NCBI RefSeq assembly: GCF_000425405.1
Contig: NZ_AUDJ01000011.1
Coordinates: forward strand, 182,470-246,469
DNA length: 64,000 nucleotides
Source: Ferrimonas kyonanensis DSM 18153
Lineage (GTDB): Bacteria; Pseudomonadota; Gammaproteobacteria; Enterobacterales; Shewanellaceae
Direction: 5' to 3'
Shown here: positions 28,245-37,539 of the stretch, piece by piece
Layout: every line of letters starts with the position of its first letter
Numbering within the stretch: the stretch's first letter is position 1
The notes under the pieces: model-generated
The model's database searches: none
What the model saw: only the letters and a program-made list of their open reading frames with translations
What the model was told of the DNA's origin: nothing
Made by a program: the position numbers and the translations under genes

Positions 28245-29654
28245 ATGGGGCTGATTTTAAATAAGTTAATAACATCAAGAAGCTTGCTTATCTGCCTGTG
28301 TCTGACACTGGGCGGCTGCATGCGGCTGGAGATCGAGACCCCGGCGGCCCCCAAGCCTGAACCGGACAAGCCACTGCGCGTCGGCACCCTGTACGGCCCG
28401 ACCACCTATGTGGTGGGAGCGGCGGGCCCACAGGGACTGGATTATGAGCTGGCCGAGGGTTTTGCCAATCACCTGCAGCGCGAGCTCACCGTCATCCCCT
28501 ACGCCTCACTGCCTGAGCTGTACAATGACATGAGCAATGGCAAACTGGACCTGATCGCCTCCAGCCTTGCCGATACCCACCTGAACCGCAGCTTCTGGCG
28601 CTTTGGTCCCCCGCTTTATCAGACCCGCCTGCAGGTCGTCTACAACCGCAACCAACCCCGCCCTGACGCCATCGATGCCCTGCCCCAACCACTGGTGGTG
28701 ATGGCCGGCTCCAACCACGCCGAGCTGCTGGCCAACCTGGCCCTGGCGGGCACTCAGGTGCAATGGCAGGAAACCGACTCCCAGGCCGCCCATGAACTGC
28801 TGGCCCAGGTGGCCAGTGGCGAAGTGGCGTTTACCCTGGCCGATGACAAAACCCTGGCCGCCAGTCGTCGCATCCACCCGGAACTGGCCACGGCTTTTGA
28901 CATCGGCCCGGAGTTTGACGTCGGCTGGGCCCTGCATGCCAGAGGCAGCGACGCCCTGTTCAGCGAGTTGCTGGATTACTGGCACCTGCTCAAGCAGGCC
29001 GGACGCATTGCCCAATTGGAGGAGAAGTACTTCGGCCATGTGGAGCGATTCGATTACGTAGACACTCGGGCCTTCATTCGAGCAGTCGAGCAGAAGCTGG
29101 CCCGTTATGAACCCTGGTTCAAAGCCTATGCCGGCGAGCTGGACTGGCGTCAACTGGCCGCCATCAGCTACCAGGAGTCACACTGGAACCCCAAAGCCCG
29201 TTCTCCCACCGGCGTTCGAGGCATGATGATGCTCACCCGTTCCACCGCCCGCCGGGTCGGCGTCGACGATCGCCTGGATCCTCAGCAAAGCATACGCGGC
29301 GGCAGTGACTACCTGCACGACCTGATTCGACGCCTGCCCGCCTCCATCCCCGAGCCCGAGCGGTTCTGGTTTGCCCTGGCGGCCTACAACATCGGCTTGG
29401 GACACGTCGAAGATGCCCGCGTGCTGGCCCAGCGCCAGGGCCTGAACCCCAGCAGTTGGCGAGACGTAAAAACCGTGCTGCCAAAGCTGACTCAGAAGCG
29501 CTACTACCAGCGCACCCGTTACGGCTTCGCTCAGGGCGGGGTCGCAGCCCACTACGTCGACAACATTAAACGTTACTACGACACTCTGGTGCTGCTGGAA
29601 ACCCGACTACCGCCGATGCTGGCACCGCTGAAGGTCGCGATAAACGAAGAGTGA
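28245..29654 (+). CDS. mltF: Membrane-bound lytic murein transglycosylase F
   Basis: A 469-aa lipoprotein (lipobox LGGC near residue 24). A periplasmic solute-binding-like domain (about 43-270) precedes a C-terminal Slt-type lysozyme-like domain whose catalytic Glu lies in ISYQESHWNPKARSPTGVRGMMMLT. The AAYNIGLGHVEDAR block is the standard end of that fold. The enzyme cleaves peptidoglycan glycan strands with 1,6-anhydro product formation at the outer membrane. Gene order purL-mltF-tadA is conserved in gammaproteobacteria, supporting the assignment. Confidence 0.95.
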   Translation: MGLILNKLITSRSLLICLCLTLGGCMRLEIETPAAPKPEPDKPLRVGTLYGPTTYVVGAAGPQGLDYELAEGFANHLQRELTVIPYASLPELYNDMSNGKLDLIASSLADTHLNRSFWRFGPPLYQTRLQVVYNRNQPRPDAIDALPQPLVVMAGSNHAELLANLALAGTQVQWQETDSQAAHELLAQVASGEVAFTLADDKTLAASRRIHPELATAFDIGPEFDVGWALHARGSDALFSELLDYWHLLKQAGRIAQLEEKYFGHVERFDYVDTRAFIRAVEQKLARYEPWFKAYAGELDWRQLAAISYQESHWNPKARSPTGVRGMMMLTRSTARRVGVDDRLDPQQSIRGGSDYLHDLIRRLPASIPEPERFWFALAAYNIGLGHVEDARVLAQRQGLNPSSWRDVKTVLPKLTQKRYYQRTRYGFAQGGVAAHYVDNIKRYYDTLVLLETRLPPMLAPLKVAINEE

Positions 29655-29702
29655 TCGGGACAGAACTTTCCACCGAAATAGCCAATAAGATCCCAGATTT
29701 GA

Positions 29703-29755
29703 TAGAGATAGCGCCTTAAAGGGGTTGAAAAATGGCGCCATCGTCGCTATCTCTA
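29703..29755. repeat. 11-bp inverted repeat with a GC-rich inner hairpin
   Basis: TAGAGATAGCG (29703-29713) and CGCTATCTCTA (29745-29755) are perfect complements separated by 31 bp that contain GCGCC and GGCGCC, allowing an alternative inner pairing. No T run follows, so it is not a simple terminator. It may be a structured RNA leader or a small mobile repeat. Confidence 0.5.
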
Positions 29756-29948
29756 ATGGCAAGATAAAAATCGGCGCCGGCTCCACGATCTGAGCCCGTC
29801 GTAGCGGCATCCGTCGCACTCACGGCCAACACTGTGAACTGGGCCCCAGCGGCCACGGTCAGCGTGATTTTGCCAACCTACCCAATGTCATCGAACTGCA
29901 AAGAGACGGGGATACCATAAATAAAAAGAGTACCAGTAAGGAGATTCT

Positions 29949-30574
<626 letters not shown>

Positions 30575-30632
30575 TCATGTTCCTGCCGGTTTCAACGGCG
30601 CACATTGTAATCAGCCACGGGGGGCGATGCCA

Positions 30633-30998
30633 CTACATCGGCTGCCACAACTCCACTTTGTTGCCTTCGGGATCCAGAAACCAGCCAAAGTGACCGTAAC
30701 TTTCTTTGACGATCTCCCCCACTTGCTGACCGCCGCCGGCCACCACCTGCTTCAAGGCTTCGGCCAGATCGTCCACCACCAGGTTGAACATAAAGCCCTT
30801 TTCTGACGGACTGAAATACTGCGTATCCTCGGCAAAGGGACACCACACCGTCATCCCCTTGTCCGGCATGGTGGTCGGTACAAAATCGGCCCCGTACTCA
30901 CCCACCGCCATTCCCAGGTGGTCTCGGTACCATTGCCCCAGTGCCGTGGGGTTGCCACTCTTGAAAAACACCCCACCTACGCCCAAGACCGTTGCCAT
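30633..30998 (-). CDS. VOC-family (glyoxalase-like) protein
   Basis: A 121-aa single vicinal-oxygen-chelate fold: VGGVFFKSGNPTALGQWYRDHLGM, then FNLVVDDLAEALKQV and the C-terminal YGHFGWFLDPEGNKVELWQP. The last block holds the usual metal-ligand Glu (VELWQP). Members range from glyoxalases to antibiotic-binding proteins, so no substrate is assigned. AGGAGG precedes the ATG. It lies nine bases after the ABC permease stop and is likely cotranscribed. Confidence 0.88.
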   Translation of the reverse strand: MATVLGVGGVFFKSGNPTALGQWYRDHLGMAVGEYGADFVPTTMPDKGMTVWCPFAEDTQYFSPSEKGFMFNLVVDDLAEALKQVVAGGGQQVGEIVKESYGHFGWFLDPEGNKVELWQPM

Positions 30999-31007
30999 TC
31001 GCGCCTC

Positions 31008-31991
31008 CTAGTTCCAGCGGAATCCCTTGGCACCGATGGCAATCGCCACCACGGAGATTGTCGTCAACGCCAGCCAGTGCGGCCAGAGTGTCGCCACTCC
31101 AGCTCCGTCAATAATAATGGCACGGGATGCGGCATTGAGATGAGAAAGTGGCAACAGCTTCGCCACCGCCTGGATCCACTCGGCGGTCCCCTCCAGTGAG
31201 AACCATACGCCAGACAGGAACATCATCGGCCAGGCAATCAGGTTCAGCACCCCGTTGCCAAACTCCTCCGAACGAGTGCGGCAGGCCACCAGTAAGCCAA
31301 CACTTACTAACGCCAGCGCCCCCAGCAGTGCGGTGATCAGCAGCAGCAGCAAGTTACCGATGATGGGGATGGAGAACATCCACGCACAGGCCACAAACAC
31401 CAAGGTGGCGGTGGCCATCATCATCAGCATGCGACTGCAAATCTGCGACAGAATGAAAATCCACGGCTTCATGGGCGTGGCCTGATAGCGTTTCAGCACG
31501 CCGTTCTTGCGGTAGCGAATGATCACATACCCGACGCCATAGAGGCCGGAAAACATCATGTTCATGCCGATGATGCCTGGCATTAACCAGTCGATGTAAC
31601 GTACCGCCTGCCCCTGCTCCTGAGTCGCCGTCAACGGCCCCACCACCCCCAGCACAATCCGTTCCGCCAGGTAGCCCTTGGCCGAGTCCGGGTTAACCAC
31701 GTAACCGCGTTCGGTCAACAGCAGGTCCAACTGGTGCCGTCCGACCTTACTGCGGGCCAGCGCCTCATTGTCGTAGGGAATCAACTGCAGATAACGGGTC
31801 TGTTGCAGGGCCGCCAGGTAAGGCGGCGACCCCAGCACCCCGAGTTTGTACTCCGGCCGATCGGTATCGCTGAAAGCCACCCCGAAACCGATGATCAGCA
31901 TCAGGGGAAACATCAGGCTCCAACCCAGGGCCGACCGGTCCCGCACAAACTCCAGGTTACGGGCATGGATCAGTGCCAACAGACTTTTCAT
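31008..31991 (-). CDS. ABC-2 type export permease
   Basis: A 327-aa inner-membrane protein: an N-terminal span (RSALGWSLMFPLMLIIGFGVAF), an extracytoplasmic domain to about residue 140, then five hydrophobic segments with the family block RYRKNGVLKRYQATPMKPW before them. Typical of ABC-2 permeases in drug, lipid or polysaccharide export. It begins one base after the ATPase gene stop, and the pair forms a two-gene exporter. Substrate unknown. Confidence 0.88.
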   Translation of the reverse strand: MKSLLALIHARNLEFVRDRSALGWSLMFPLMLIIGFGVAFSDTDRPEYKLGVLGSPPYLAALQQTRYLQLIPYDNEALARSKVGRHQLDLLLTERGYVVNPDSAKGYLAERIVLGVVGPLTATQEQGQAVRYIDWLMPGIIGMNMMFSGLYGVGYVIIRYRKNGVLKRYQATPMKPWIFILSQICSRMLMMMATATLVFVACAWMFSIPIIGNLLLLLITALLGALALVSVGLLVACRTRSEEFGNGVLNLIAWPMMFLSGVWFSLEGTAEWIQAVAKLLPLSHLNAASRAIIIDGAGVATLWPHWLALTTISVVAIAIGAKGFRWN

Positions 31992-31992
31992 C

Positions 31993-32898
31993 TCAGCTCC
32001 TCAGTTGGTGACCGGTCAGGGTCAAAAACAGGTCTTCCAGGTTGGGACGGCGAATATTGAGGCTGGTGACATCGACCTGATGCTGCTGCAACAGCGCCAG
32101 CACCTGATTGACGTCGTCGGTCTGGAACTCCAGCAGGCCGTTGCGCTGCTGAACCGGCAGTGGCCAATCCGGCCCCAGGCTGGCACTGGCTGGCAGACTG
32201 ACAATCCGGGACAAAAACGCCTCGGCAATCAGCGCCGCCGGCGTATCCTGACGCAACACCCGGCCGTGATCCATGATGGCGATGCGATCGCACAACTGCT
32301 CCGCCTCATCCATGTAATGGGTGGTCAGCAAGATGGTGGTACCAGTGGCTTGCACATCCCGAATCAACTGCCAGAAGTTGTGCCTGGCCTGGGGATCCAG
32401 GCCGGTGGTGGGCTCATCCAGGAACAGCAGTTGCGGGCGATTGATCAGTGCCAGGGCCAGCAGCAGTCGTTGTCGCTGGCCACCAGACAGCGTCTGATGT
32501 TGCTGGTCCATGAGGCTGTCGAGGCGGCACTGCTGTGCCAACTCTGACAGCGGCACCGTGGTGCGATACAGGCTGGCAAACAGCGTCAGGCAATCTCTCA
32601 CCGACAGGTGCTCCGGTAGCGCCGTCGCCTGAAACTGAATGCCGATATGGTGGCGATAATCGTCTAAAAGGGGCTGTTCTTTAAATAGAACCCGTCCGGA
32701 GGTGGGCTTGAGAATGCCCTCGAGCATCTCCAGGGTGGTGGATTTTCCGGCGCCATTGGGGCCCAATAAGCCGAAGCACTCCCCGGACATTAATGCCAGA
32801 TTCAGATGGTCGACTGCGGCCAGGTCGCCAAAGTGCTTACTCAGATCCTGCGCTCGTAACAAAACCTGGGCATTGTGTGCGTTGCTCCGCTCAGCCAC
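31993..32898 (-). CDS. ABC exporter ATP-binding protein
   Basis: A 301-aa ATPase with Walker A GPNGAGKST, the signature LSGGQRQRLLLALAL, Walker B LLFLDEPTTGLD and the H-loop TTHYMDEAEQLCDR, the DrrA/CcmA-like class. I choose the GTG at 32898, since AAGGAG lies six bases upstream; a longer frame to 32961 has no ribosome-binding site. A C-terminal extension of ~80 residues after the nucleotide domain is usual for this class. Partner of the permease that follows. Confidence 0.9.
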   Translation of the reverse strand: MAERSNAHNAQVLLRAQDLSKHFGDLAAVDHLNLALMSGECFGLLGPNGAGKSTTLEMLEGILKPTSGRVLFKEQPLLDDYRHHIGIQFQATALPEHLSVRDCLTLFASLYRTTVPLSELAQQCRLDSLMDQQHQTLSGGQRQRLLLALALINRPQLLFLDEPTTGLDPQARHNFWQLIRDVQATGTTILLTTHYMDEAEQLCDRIAIMDHGRVLRQDTPAALIAEAFLSRIVSLPASASLGPDWPLPVQQRNGLLEFQTDDVNQVLALLQQHQVDVTSLNIRRPNLEDLFLTLTGHQLRS

Positions 32899-33085
32899 CT
32901 CTCGCTCCTTGACAAACAATTTCCCTAAAGCATTAAATGCCAAAAACCGGTCGGGTTGCAATCACCCATTTGGCGTGTTCGCGCCATAGGTGCTCCGCCA
33001 TTGAGCCGGAAAAACAGACTTGGCCATCAGCCAGGCGCGTGTGCTGACTTCGCCACTAGGGCGCCCCGTTGTGCCGCCGGCGAAA

Positions 33086-33111
33086 CAAAAAAGGCCCACC
33101 TAAAGTGGGCC
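33086..33111 (-). terminator. Terminator of the lutABC operon
   Basis: GGCCCAC / GTGGGCC stem with a CTAAA loop, followed on the minus strand by seven T, 88 bp after the last lut gene. Confidence 0.75.
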
Positions 33112-33155
33112 AAGCGTGTGTGCTAACTACACGTGAAATCGTTGTACGAACAAAT

Positions 33156-33183
33156 AGGCCCCGCTTTCGAGCAGGGCCTTTTT
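33156..33183 (+). terminator. Forward-oriented terminator hairpin with TTCG loop
   Basis: AGGCCC and GCT pair with AGC and GGGCCT across a TTCG loop with one mismatch, and T residues follow on the plus strand. No plus-strand gene lies upstream for more than 2 kb, so it may simply insulate lut or end a short unannotated RNA starting after 33112. Confidence 0.5.
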
Positions 33184-33198
33184 GTTACAGTCGGTCGA

Positions 33199-33771
33199 TT
33201 AACCGATCATGTATACGGTCATGGAGCAGGCGCCGTGGGCACCAATCACCAGGGCCTGTTCGATGTCGGCGGTCTTGGACGGACCGGCAATGAACGCACC
33301 GTGCTGGCCGGATTCCAACTTAACCACTTTCACCGCTTCGTGCATGTTGGCAACAGTGGTATCGCGCTTCACCACGACCGCCAGGTTCTCGGTAATGTAA
33401 GGCAATACGCGGTGGCCACTGGCGGTTTCCCGTACAAACACCGCACCGTTTTCTGCAACGGCCAGTTCGGCATCGACGATAGCCAGGTCGACGTTGTGCA
33501 GATCGTGAGGCTTGGCATCCAGTTCACGGTTGCCAGTTAATCCCTCTACACGACTGATAACTTGTTGGTTATCTGCCATGGCTGCGTTCAGTTGCGCCTG
33601 AACCTCTTCCAGAGAGCTCACCTGAACCAGGGTGCCGCCGACCTTGGCCAGGTTGGCTTCGTACTGGCCGATCAGGTCGGTGTTATTTGGCTCAACGGTG
33701 ATGGTTGGCATCGGTGCATCTGGCAGGCTGCAGCTGTCCAATGCGGCAAAAATTGCGTCACGGCTAGACAT
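33199..33771 (-). CDS. lutC: Lactate utilization protein C (LUD domain)
   Basis: A 190-aa protein of the LutC/YkgG family, third component of the LutABC/LldEFG iron-sulfur L-lactate dehydrogenase complex. The LUD-domain blocks are present: VDLAIVDAELAVAENGAVFV, then VLPYITENLAVVVKRDTTVANMHEA and AFIAGPSKTADIEQALVIGAHG. The ATG at 33771 shares one base with the lutB stop (TAATG), indicating translational coupling. Confidence 0.92.
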   Translation of the reverse strand: MSSRDAIFAALDSCSLPDAPMPTITVEPNNTDLIGQYEANLAKVGGTLVQVSSLEEVQAQLNAAMADNQQVISRVEGLTGNRELDAKPHDLHNVDLAIVDAELAVAENGAVFVRETASGHRVLPYITENLAVVVKRDTTVANMHEAVKVVKLESGQHGAFIAGPSKTADIEQALVIGAHGACSMTVYMIG

Positions 33772-35156
33772 TATTTGTTCTCCCGGTTTTTGTTGAACCA
33801 CGCTTCGAAAGAGCCGGTCTTTGGTGCTTTAGGCAGTTCGCGGTACTTAGTCCAGTCCATGCCAAATGGCTTCATCAGCGCATCCGGCAGGATACGCAGG
33901 GCAGTACGAGCACCGGCCATAGAGGTGTTCAACATGGTTTCGCTGGCCATGAAACGACCCACCCACGGCATGTAGCTGCCCTTACCGTAAGGCAATTCAC
34001 CCTTCTCGGCGGTAATGCGACGCCATTTAAAGATGATCTTGTCCAGCGGTACCTTGGTCGGACACACCTGAGTACAGGAGCCACACAGGGAGCAGGCCCA
34101 GGCCAGGGAACGGGTTTCGTCGTCACCGGCGGCAACCGCGATACCGATAGGACCAGGAATCAGCGAGTTGTAGCTGAAGCCACTGGAACGGCGGTATACC
34201 GGGCAGGTGTTCAAACAGCCACCACAACGAATACACTTGTAGGCTTCCGCCAGCAACTCGTCCTGGAACAGCTTGGTTCGACCGTTATCCACCAGCACCA
34301 CGTGCATCTCACCGCCCTGCTTAGGGCCTTTGTAGAAGGTGGTGTAGGAGGTGATCGGCTGACCGGTCGCGTTACGTGCCAGGGTGCGGGACAGCACGCT
34401 GGCCGCTTCCATGTTAGGCACGATCTTATCGATGCCCATACAGTGAATCTGCACGTTTGGCAGGTTCACACCCATGTCGGCGTTACCTTCGTTGGTAGCA
34501 ACCGCAACCGCGCCTTCACTGGCAATCGCCATGTTGACACCGGTCAGGGCCGCGTCCGCTTGCAGGAATTTCTCACGCAAGTGAGCACGTGCCTGTTTGG
34601 TCAGGTAGGTCGGGCAGGAGGCGCCTTTCTCGGAACCGATCTTGCGGTGGAACAGCTCGCCCACCTCCTCTTTCTTGAGGTGGATGGCCGGCACTACGAT
34701 GTGGCTTGGTGGCTGTTCATTCAGCTGAATGATGCGCTCACCCAAGTCGGTATCGATCACGTCGATGCCGCGCTCAATCAGGTACGGGTTCAGGTGACAT
34801 TCTTCGGTCAGCATCGACTTGGATTTCACCAGGTTCTTAACGTTATGCTTGCTCAGAATGCCGTGCACAATCTCGTTGTGCTCTTTGCCATCTTTGGCCC
34901 AGTGAACCTGAATGCCGTTTTTCTTACAGTTGGCTTCAAACTCGGTCAGGTAGTGCTTCAGGTTAGACAGCGTGTGCAGTTTGTAATCGGAGCCCAACTG
35001 TTTCAGCTCTTCCCACTCTGGCAGGGATTCTGCTGCCAGGTCACGCTTGTGACGCAGGGTCCACAGCGCTTTGTCGTGCCAGTTTACCCGGTCTTCGTCT
35101 TTGTTGAACTTCGCTGCCGCACTGGCATGAGATTCAATTTCACCAATTAGTGCCAT
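33771..35156 (-). CDS. lutB: Lactate utilization iron-sulfur protein B
   Basis: A 461-aa protein with an N-terminal LUD domain (GVNMAIASEGAVAVATNEGN, then PNVQIHCMGIDKIVP) and a C-terminal ferredoxin-like part with two CxxCxxCxxxCP motifs, CIRCGGCLNTCP near residue 311 and CSLCGSCTQVCP near 362, for two [4Fe-4S] clusters. It carries electrons from L-lactate oxidation to the quinone pool with LutA and LutC. Starts 12 bp after the lutA stop. Confidence 0.95.
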   Translation of the reverse strand: MALIGEIESHASAAAKFNKDEDRVNWHDKALWTLRHKRDLAAESLPEWEELKQLGSDYKLHTLSNLKHYLTEFEANCKKNGIQVHWAKDGKEHNEIVHGILSKHNVKNLVKSKSMLTEECHLNPYLIERGIDVIDTDLGERIIQLNEQPPSHIVVPAIHLKKEEVGELFHRKIGSEKGASCPTYLTKQARAHLREKFLQADAALTGVNMAIASEGAVAVATNEGNADMGVNLPNVQIHCMGIDKIVPNMEAASVLSRTLARNATGQPITSYTTFYKGPKQGGEMHVVLVDNGRTKLFQDELLAEAYKCIRCGGCLNTCPVYRRSSGFSYNSLIPGPIGIAVAAGDDETRSLAWACSLCGSCTQVCPTKVPLDKIIFKWRRITAEKGELPYGKGSYMPWVGRFMASETMLNTSMAGARTALRILPDALMKPFGMDWTKYRELPKAPKTGSFEAWFNKNRENK

Positions 35157-35168
35157 GAGAGTATCTCC

Positions 35169-35912
35169 TTACAGTGCCTGATTCAGCAGTTCAGCGATGT
35201 GCAGGGTTTCAATGCTGTGACCTTCGCGACGAATCACGCCGTCCAGGTGCAGCAAACAGGAAGGATCGAAGCCCACGGCGTATTTGGCGCCGGTGTCGGC
35301 GTGTGCCTTGGCCTTGTCTTTGCCCATCTTGCCGGACACAGAGCCTTCATCCAGGGCGAAGGTACCGCCGAAGCCACAACATTCGTCTTTGCGTTCTGGG
35401 TAGACGATGTCGATACCTTCGATGCGGGACAGCAGCGCTTCCACCTTGTTGTAGCCTTCACCTTTGATCTCTGACGGGGTCGCCAGATCCAGCATGCGAA
35501 TGCCGTGACAGGACATCTGCAGGCTGATCTTGTGGTTGAACGGCTTGTTGAAACGCTCCAGGCCATGGATGTCGTGCAGAAACTCGGTCAGCTCTTTCAG
35601 CTTGCCGATCACAGCGGTGGCTTCCGGGCTGCAGTCAAACTCGTGGAAGTTCTCTTTGGCCGCAATCATGCAGGAAGCCGCAGGGCAAACGATGTAGTCG
35701 CAGTCAATGCCCTTAAAGGCATTCAGCAGCTTCAGCGTGGTTTTTTTAGCATCATCGAAACAACCCGAGTTAGTCATGGGCTGACCGCAGCAGGTCTGCC
35801 CTTTCGGCAGAATGACCTGATGCCCCAGCTTCTCGAGAAGCTCTACCGTGGCGATACCCACATTTGGTGTCATGTGGTTCACCAGGCAAGGGATGAACAA
35901 GGCGATTTTCAT
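35169..35912 (-). CDS. lutA: Lactate utilization protein A (CCG-domain)
   Basis: A 247-aa (Fe-S) oxidoreductase with two CCG domains: CCGQPMTNSGCFDDA near residue 40 and CCGFGGTFALDEGSVS near 182, resembling heterodisulfide reductase subunit B. It starts MKIALFIPCLVNHMTPNVGI. The ATG at 35912 has GGAGAATA just upstream, and the longer frame to 35966 has no support. First gene of lutABC; no lactate permease is adjacent. A CRP-like box lies about 300 bp upstream. Confidence 0.94.
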   Translation of the reverse strand: MKIALFIPCLVNHMTPNVGIATVELLEKLGHQVILPKGQTCCGQPMTNSGCFDDAKKTTLKLLNAFKGIDCDYIVCPAASCMIAAKENFHEFDCSPEATAVIGKLKELTEFLHDIHGLERFNKPFNHKISLQMSCHGIRMLDLATPSEIKGEGYNKVEALLSRIEGIDIVYPERKDECCGFGGTFALDEGSVSGKMGKDKAKAHADTGAKYAVGFDPSCLLHLDGVIRREGHSIETLHIAELLNQAL

Positions 35913-36215
35913 TATATTCTCCGCTGTGTTTGTGTCGGCAGTTTCGGCGGAGTCTATAGAGGGCACTCACCCCAGACTGTGATTCAGGTATCACTTATCG
36001 GCGGGCTGAATTTGGTTACTAACTTGTAAAATGCAGTTACCAGAAAGCAAACAATGCATAAAAAGCAACATTTAAAGATCATTAAAACACAATGCATTTA
36101 ACAAATGCGCTACCTGCTGGGAATTGGTATTACCAAGATCCAGCCCAAATCAACCTAACAACAACCACCCGTTAACAATTGAGCAACAGCAAATCGAGCA
36201 TTTTTCGGCCAAGCG

Positions 36216-36231
36216 TGCGATCTGGATCACA
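36216..36231. promoter_or_regulatory. CRP-like site upstream of lutA
   Basis: TGCGA-TCTGGA-TCACA matches the CRP consensus at 9 of 10 positions. It is in the ~500-bp gap between lutA and hcr that otherwise contains AT-rich, probably regulatory, sequence and no gene. Confidence 0.55.
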
Positions 36232-36368
36232 CAATAATAGCAGATTGGTGACTGGTTTTATCGAACCCGATTTTCCACCGGTTTTGCAGGGGGACATTTT
36301 GACTCACCTGTGACCACGATCACCGCCGCGCGGGCGTAACCGGCCGTTGGCGATGGGACAAAATGCAC

Positions 36369-36394
36369 AAAAAAAGCCTCCCGAAGGAGGCTTT
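36369..36394 (-). terminator. Terminator of hcr
   Basis: AAAGCCTCC / GGAGGCTTT stem with a CGAA loop; on the minus strand seven T follow. Lies 22 bp past the hcr stop. Confidence 0.9.
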
Positions 36395-36415
36395 TCATTC
36401 GCCGGTTACCCAGGC

Positions 36416-37396
36416 TCAGGGCAGCGTCACCGCCATGTCGCCGGTGGCCTTTGAGGCACACGCCAGGAAAAACCCTTGCTCCAGCTCTTCCGCCGTCAGG
36501 GTGCTCACCGAGCTGCGCTCCAGCTTATCCCCCTCGCCCTGGCATTTACAGCTGCCACAGACACCGGATCGACAAGCGGCGAAAATCGGTAACCCTTCCT
36601 TCTCCAGCGCCTCCAGAATGCTCTGATCGGCGTCAATGGCCACCTGTTTGTCTCCGACAGTCAGAGTATGGCCTTCACCACCAACGGCCTCAGAATCGCT
36701 CTGGGGCGCAGCAAAGGCCTCCTGGAACACCTGTTCCGGATCGACGCCCAGGCTGTTAAACCAGCCATGGGCAGCTTCCATGTAGCCCTGGGGGCCACAC
36801 ATCAGCACGCGACGCTCACGGATGTCGGTTGCCAGGGACAGCAACATGCGTGCGTCCAGCATGCCCTGAGACTGACCCTGCTCGGCGTCTTGTGACACCA
36901 CCCAGCGCAGCTTTAAGTTAGGGTAGTCGTCCGCCAGATGCTCCAGCTCTTTGACAAAGATGCGGTCCTGCGGGGTGCGAGCACTGTGAATGAACACAAT
37001 GTCAGCCTGCGGATCCGCCAGCAAACGGGCGCGCAACATGGAGTACACCGGGGTGATGCCACAGCCGGCACTGAGCATCAGCAACTTACCGGACTCGGCA
37101 TGCTGATAATGAAACTCACCTGCCGCCGGCATCACTGAGAACTTGTCGCCCACTTTGGTGTTGTCGGCCAGGAAGTTGGACACCAGACCGTTATCAACCC
37201 GTTTAATGGTCAGGGCGTAATGAGCATCTCCGGGAATCGACGCCAGACTGTAACAACGGCTGTGCGACGCACCGTCCACCTCCACCTGCAATGGCAGAAA
37301 CTGGCCGGGAATAAACTCGATGGGTTGACTGGCGGTAAACAGGTAGGTGTTAACGTCACGGGTTTCCGCTCGAATTTCGGTGCAGGTCAGCTGCAT
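36416..37396 (-). CDS. hcr: NADH oxidoreductase of the hybrid-cluster system
   Basis: A 326-aa electron-transfer flavoprotein: FAD-binding domain with RCYSLASIPG near residue 47, NAD-binding domain with SAGCGITPVYSMLRA near 108 and MCGPQGYME, and a C-terminal plant-type [2Fe-2S] ferredoxin with CRSGVCGSCKC near 274 and a later Cys in FFLACAS. Hcr passes NADH electrons to Hcp. The gene lies ~140 bp downstream of hcp in the same direction, likely one operon ending at the terminator at 36369. Confidence 0.93.
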   Translation of the reverse strand: MQLTCTEIRAETRDVNTYLFTASQPIEFIPGQFLPLQVEVDGASHSRCYSLASIPGDAHYALTIKRVDNGLVSNFLADNTKVGDKFSVMPAAGEFHYQHAESGKLLMLSAGCGITPVYSMLRARLLADPQADIVFIHSARTPQDRIFVKELEHLADDYPNLKLRWVVSQDAEQGQSQGMLDARMLLSLATDIRERRVLMCGPQGYMEAAHGWFNSLGVDPEQVFQEAFAAPQSDSEAVGGEGHTLTVGDKQVAIDADQSILEALEKEGLPIFAACRSGVCGSCKCQGEGDKLERSSVSTLTAEELEQGFFLACASKATGDMAVTLP

Positions 37397-37539
37397 CAGT
37401 GATACTCCTTAGAATTGCTATCCCACCCAACGCAAAAACGGCCCAGACCCTCGGTTGTACCCACACAATCCCGATGGCAGAGCCGCTGACGCGCGTTGAA
37501 CTTCGAGGGGGCCAAAGCCCCCTGAATGGTTGCGCTTGC

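Noticed and set aside
29607..29819. 70-codon minus-strand frame after mltF
   Set aside because: It overlaps the mltF 3' end and the inverted repeat, with no ribosome-binding site or motif.
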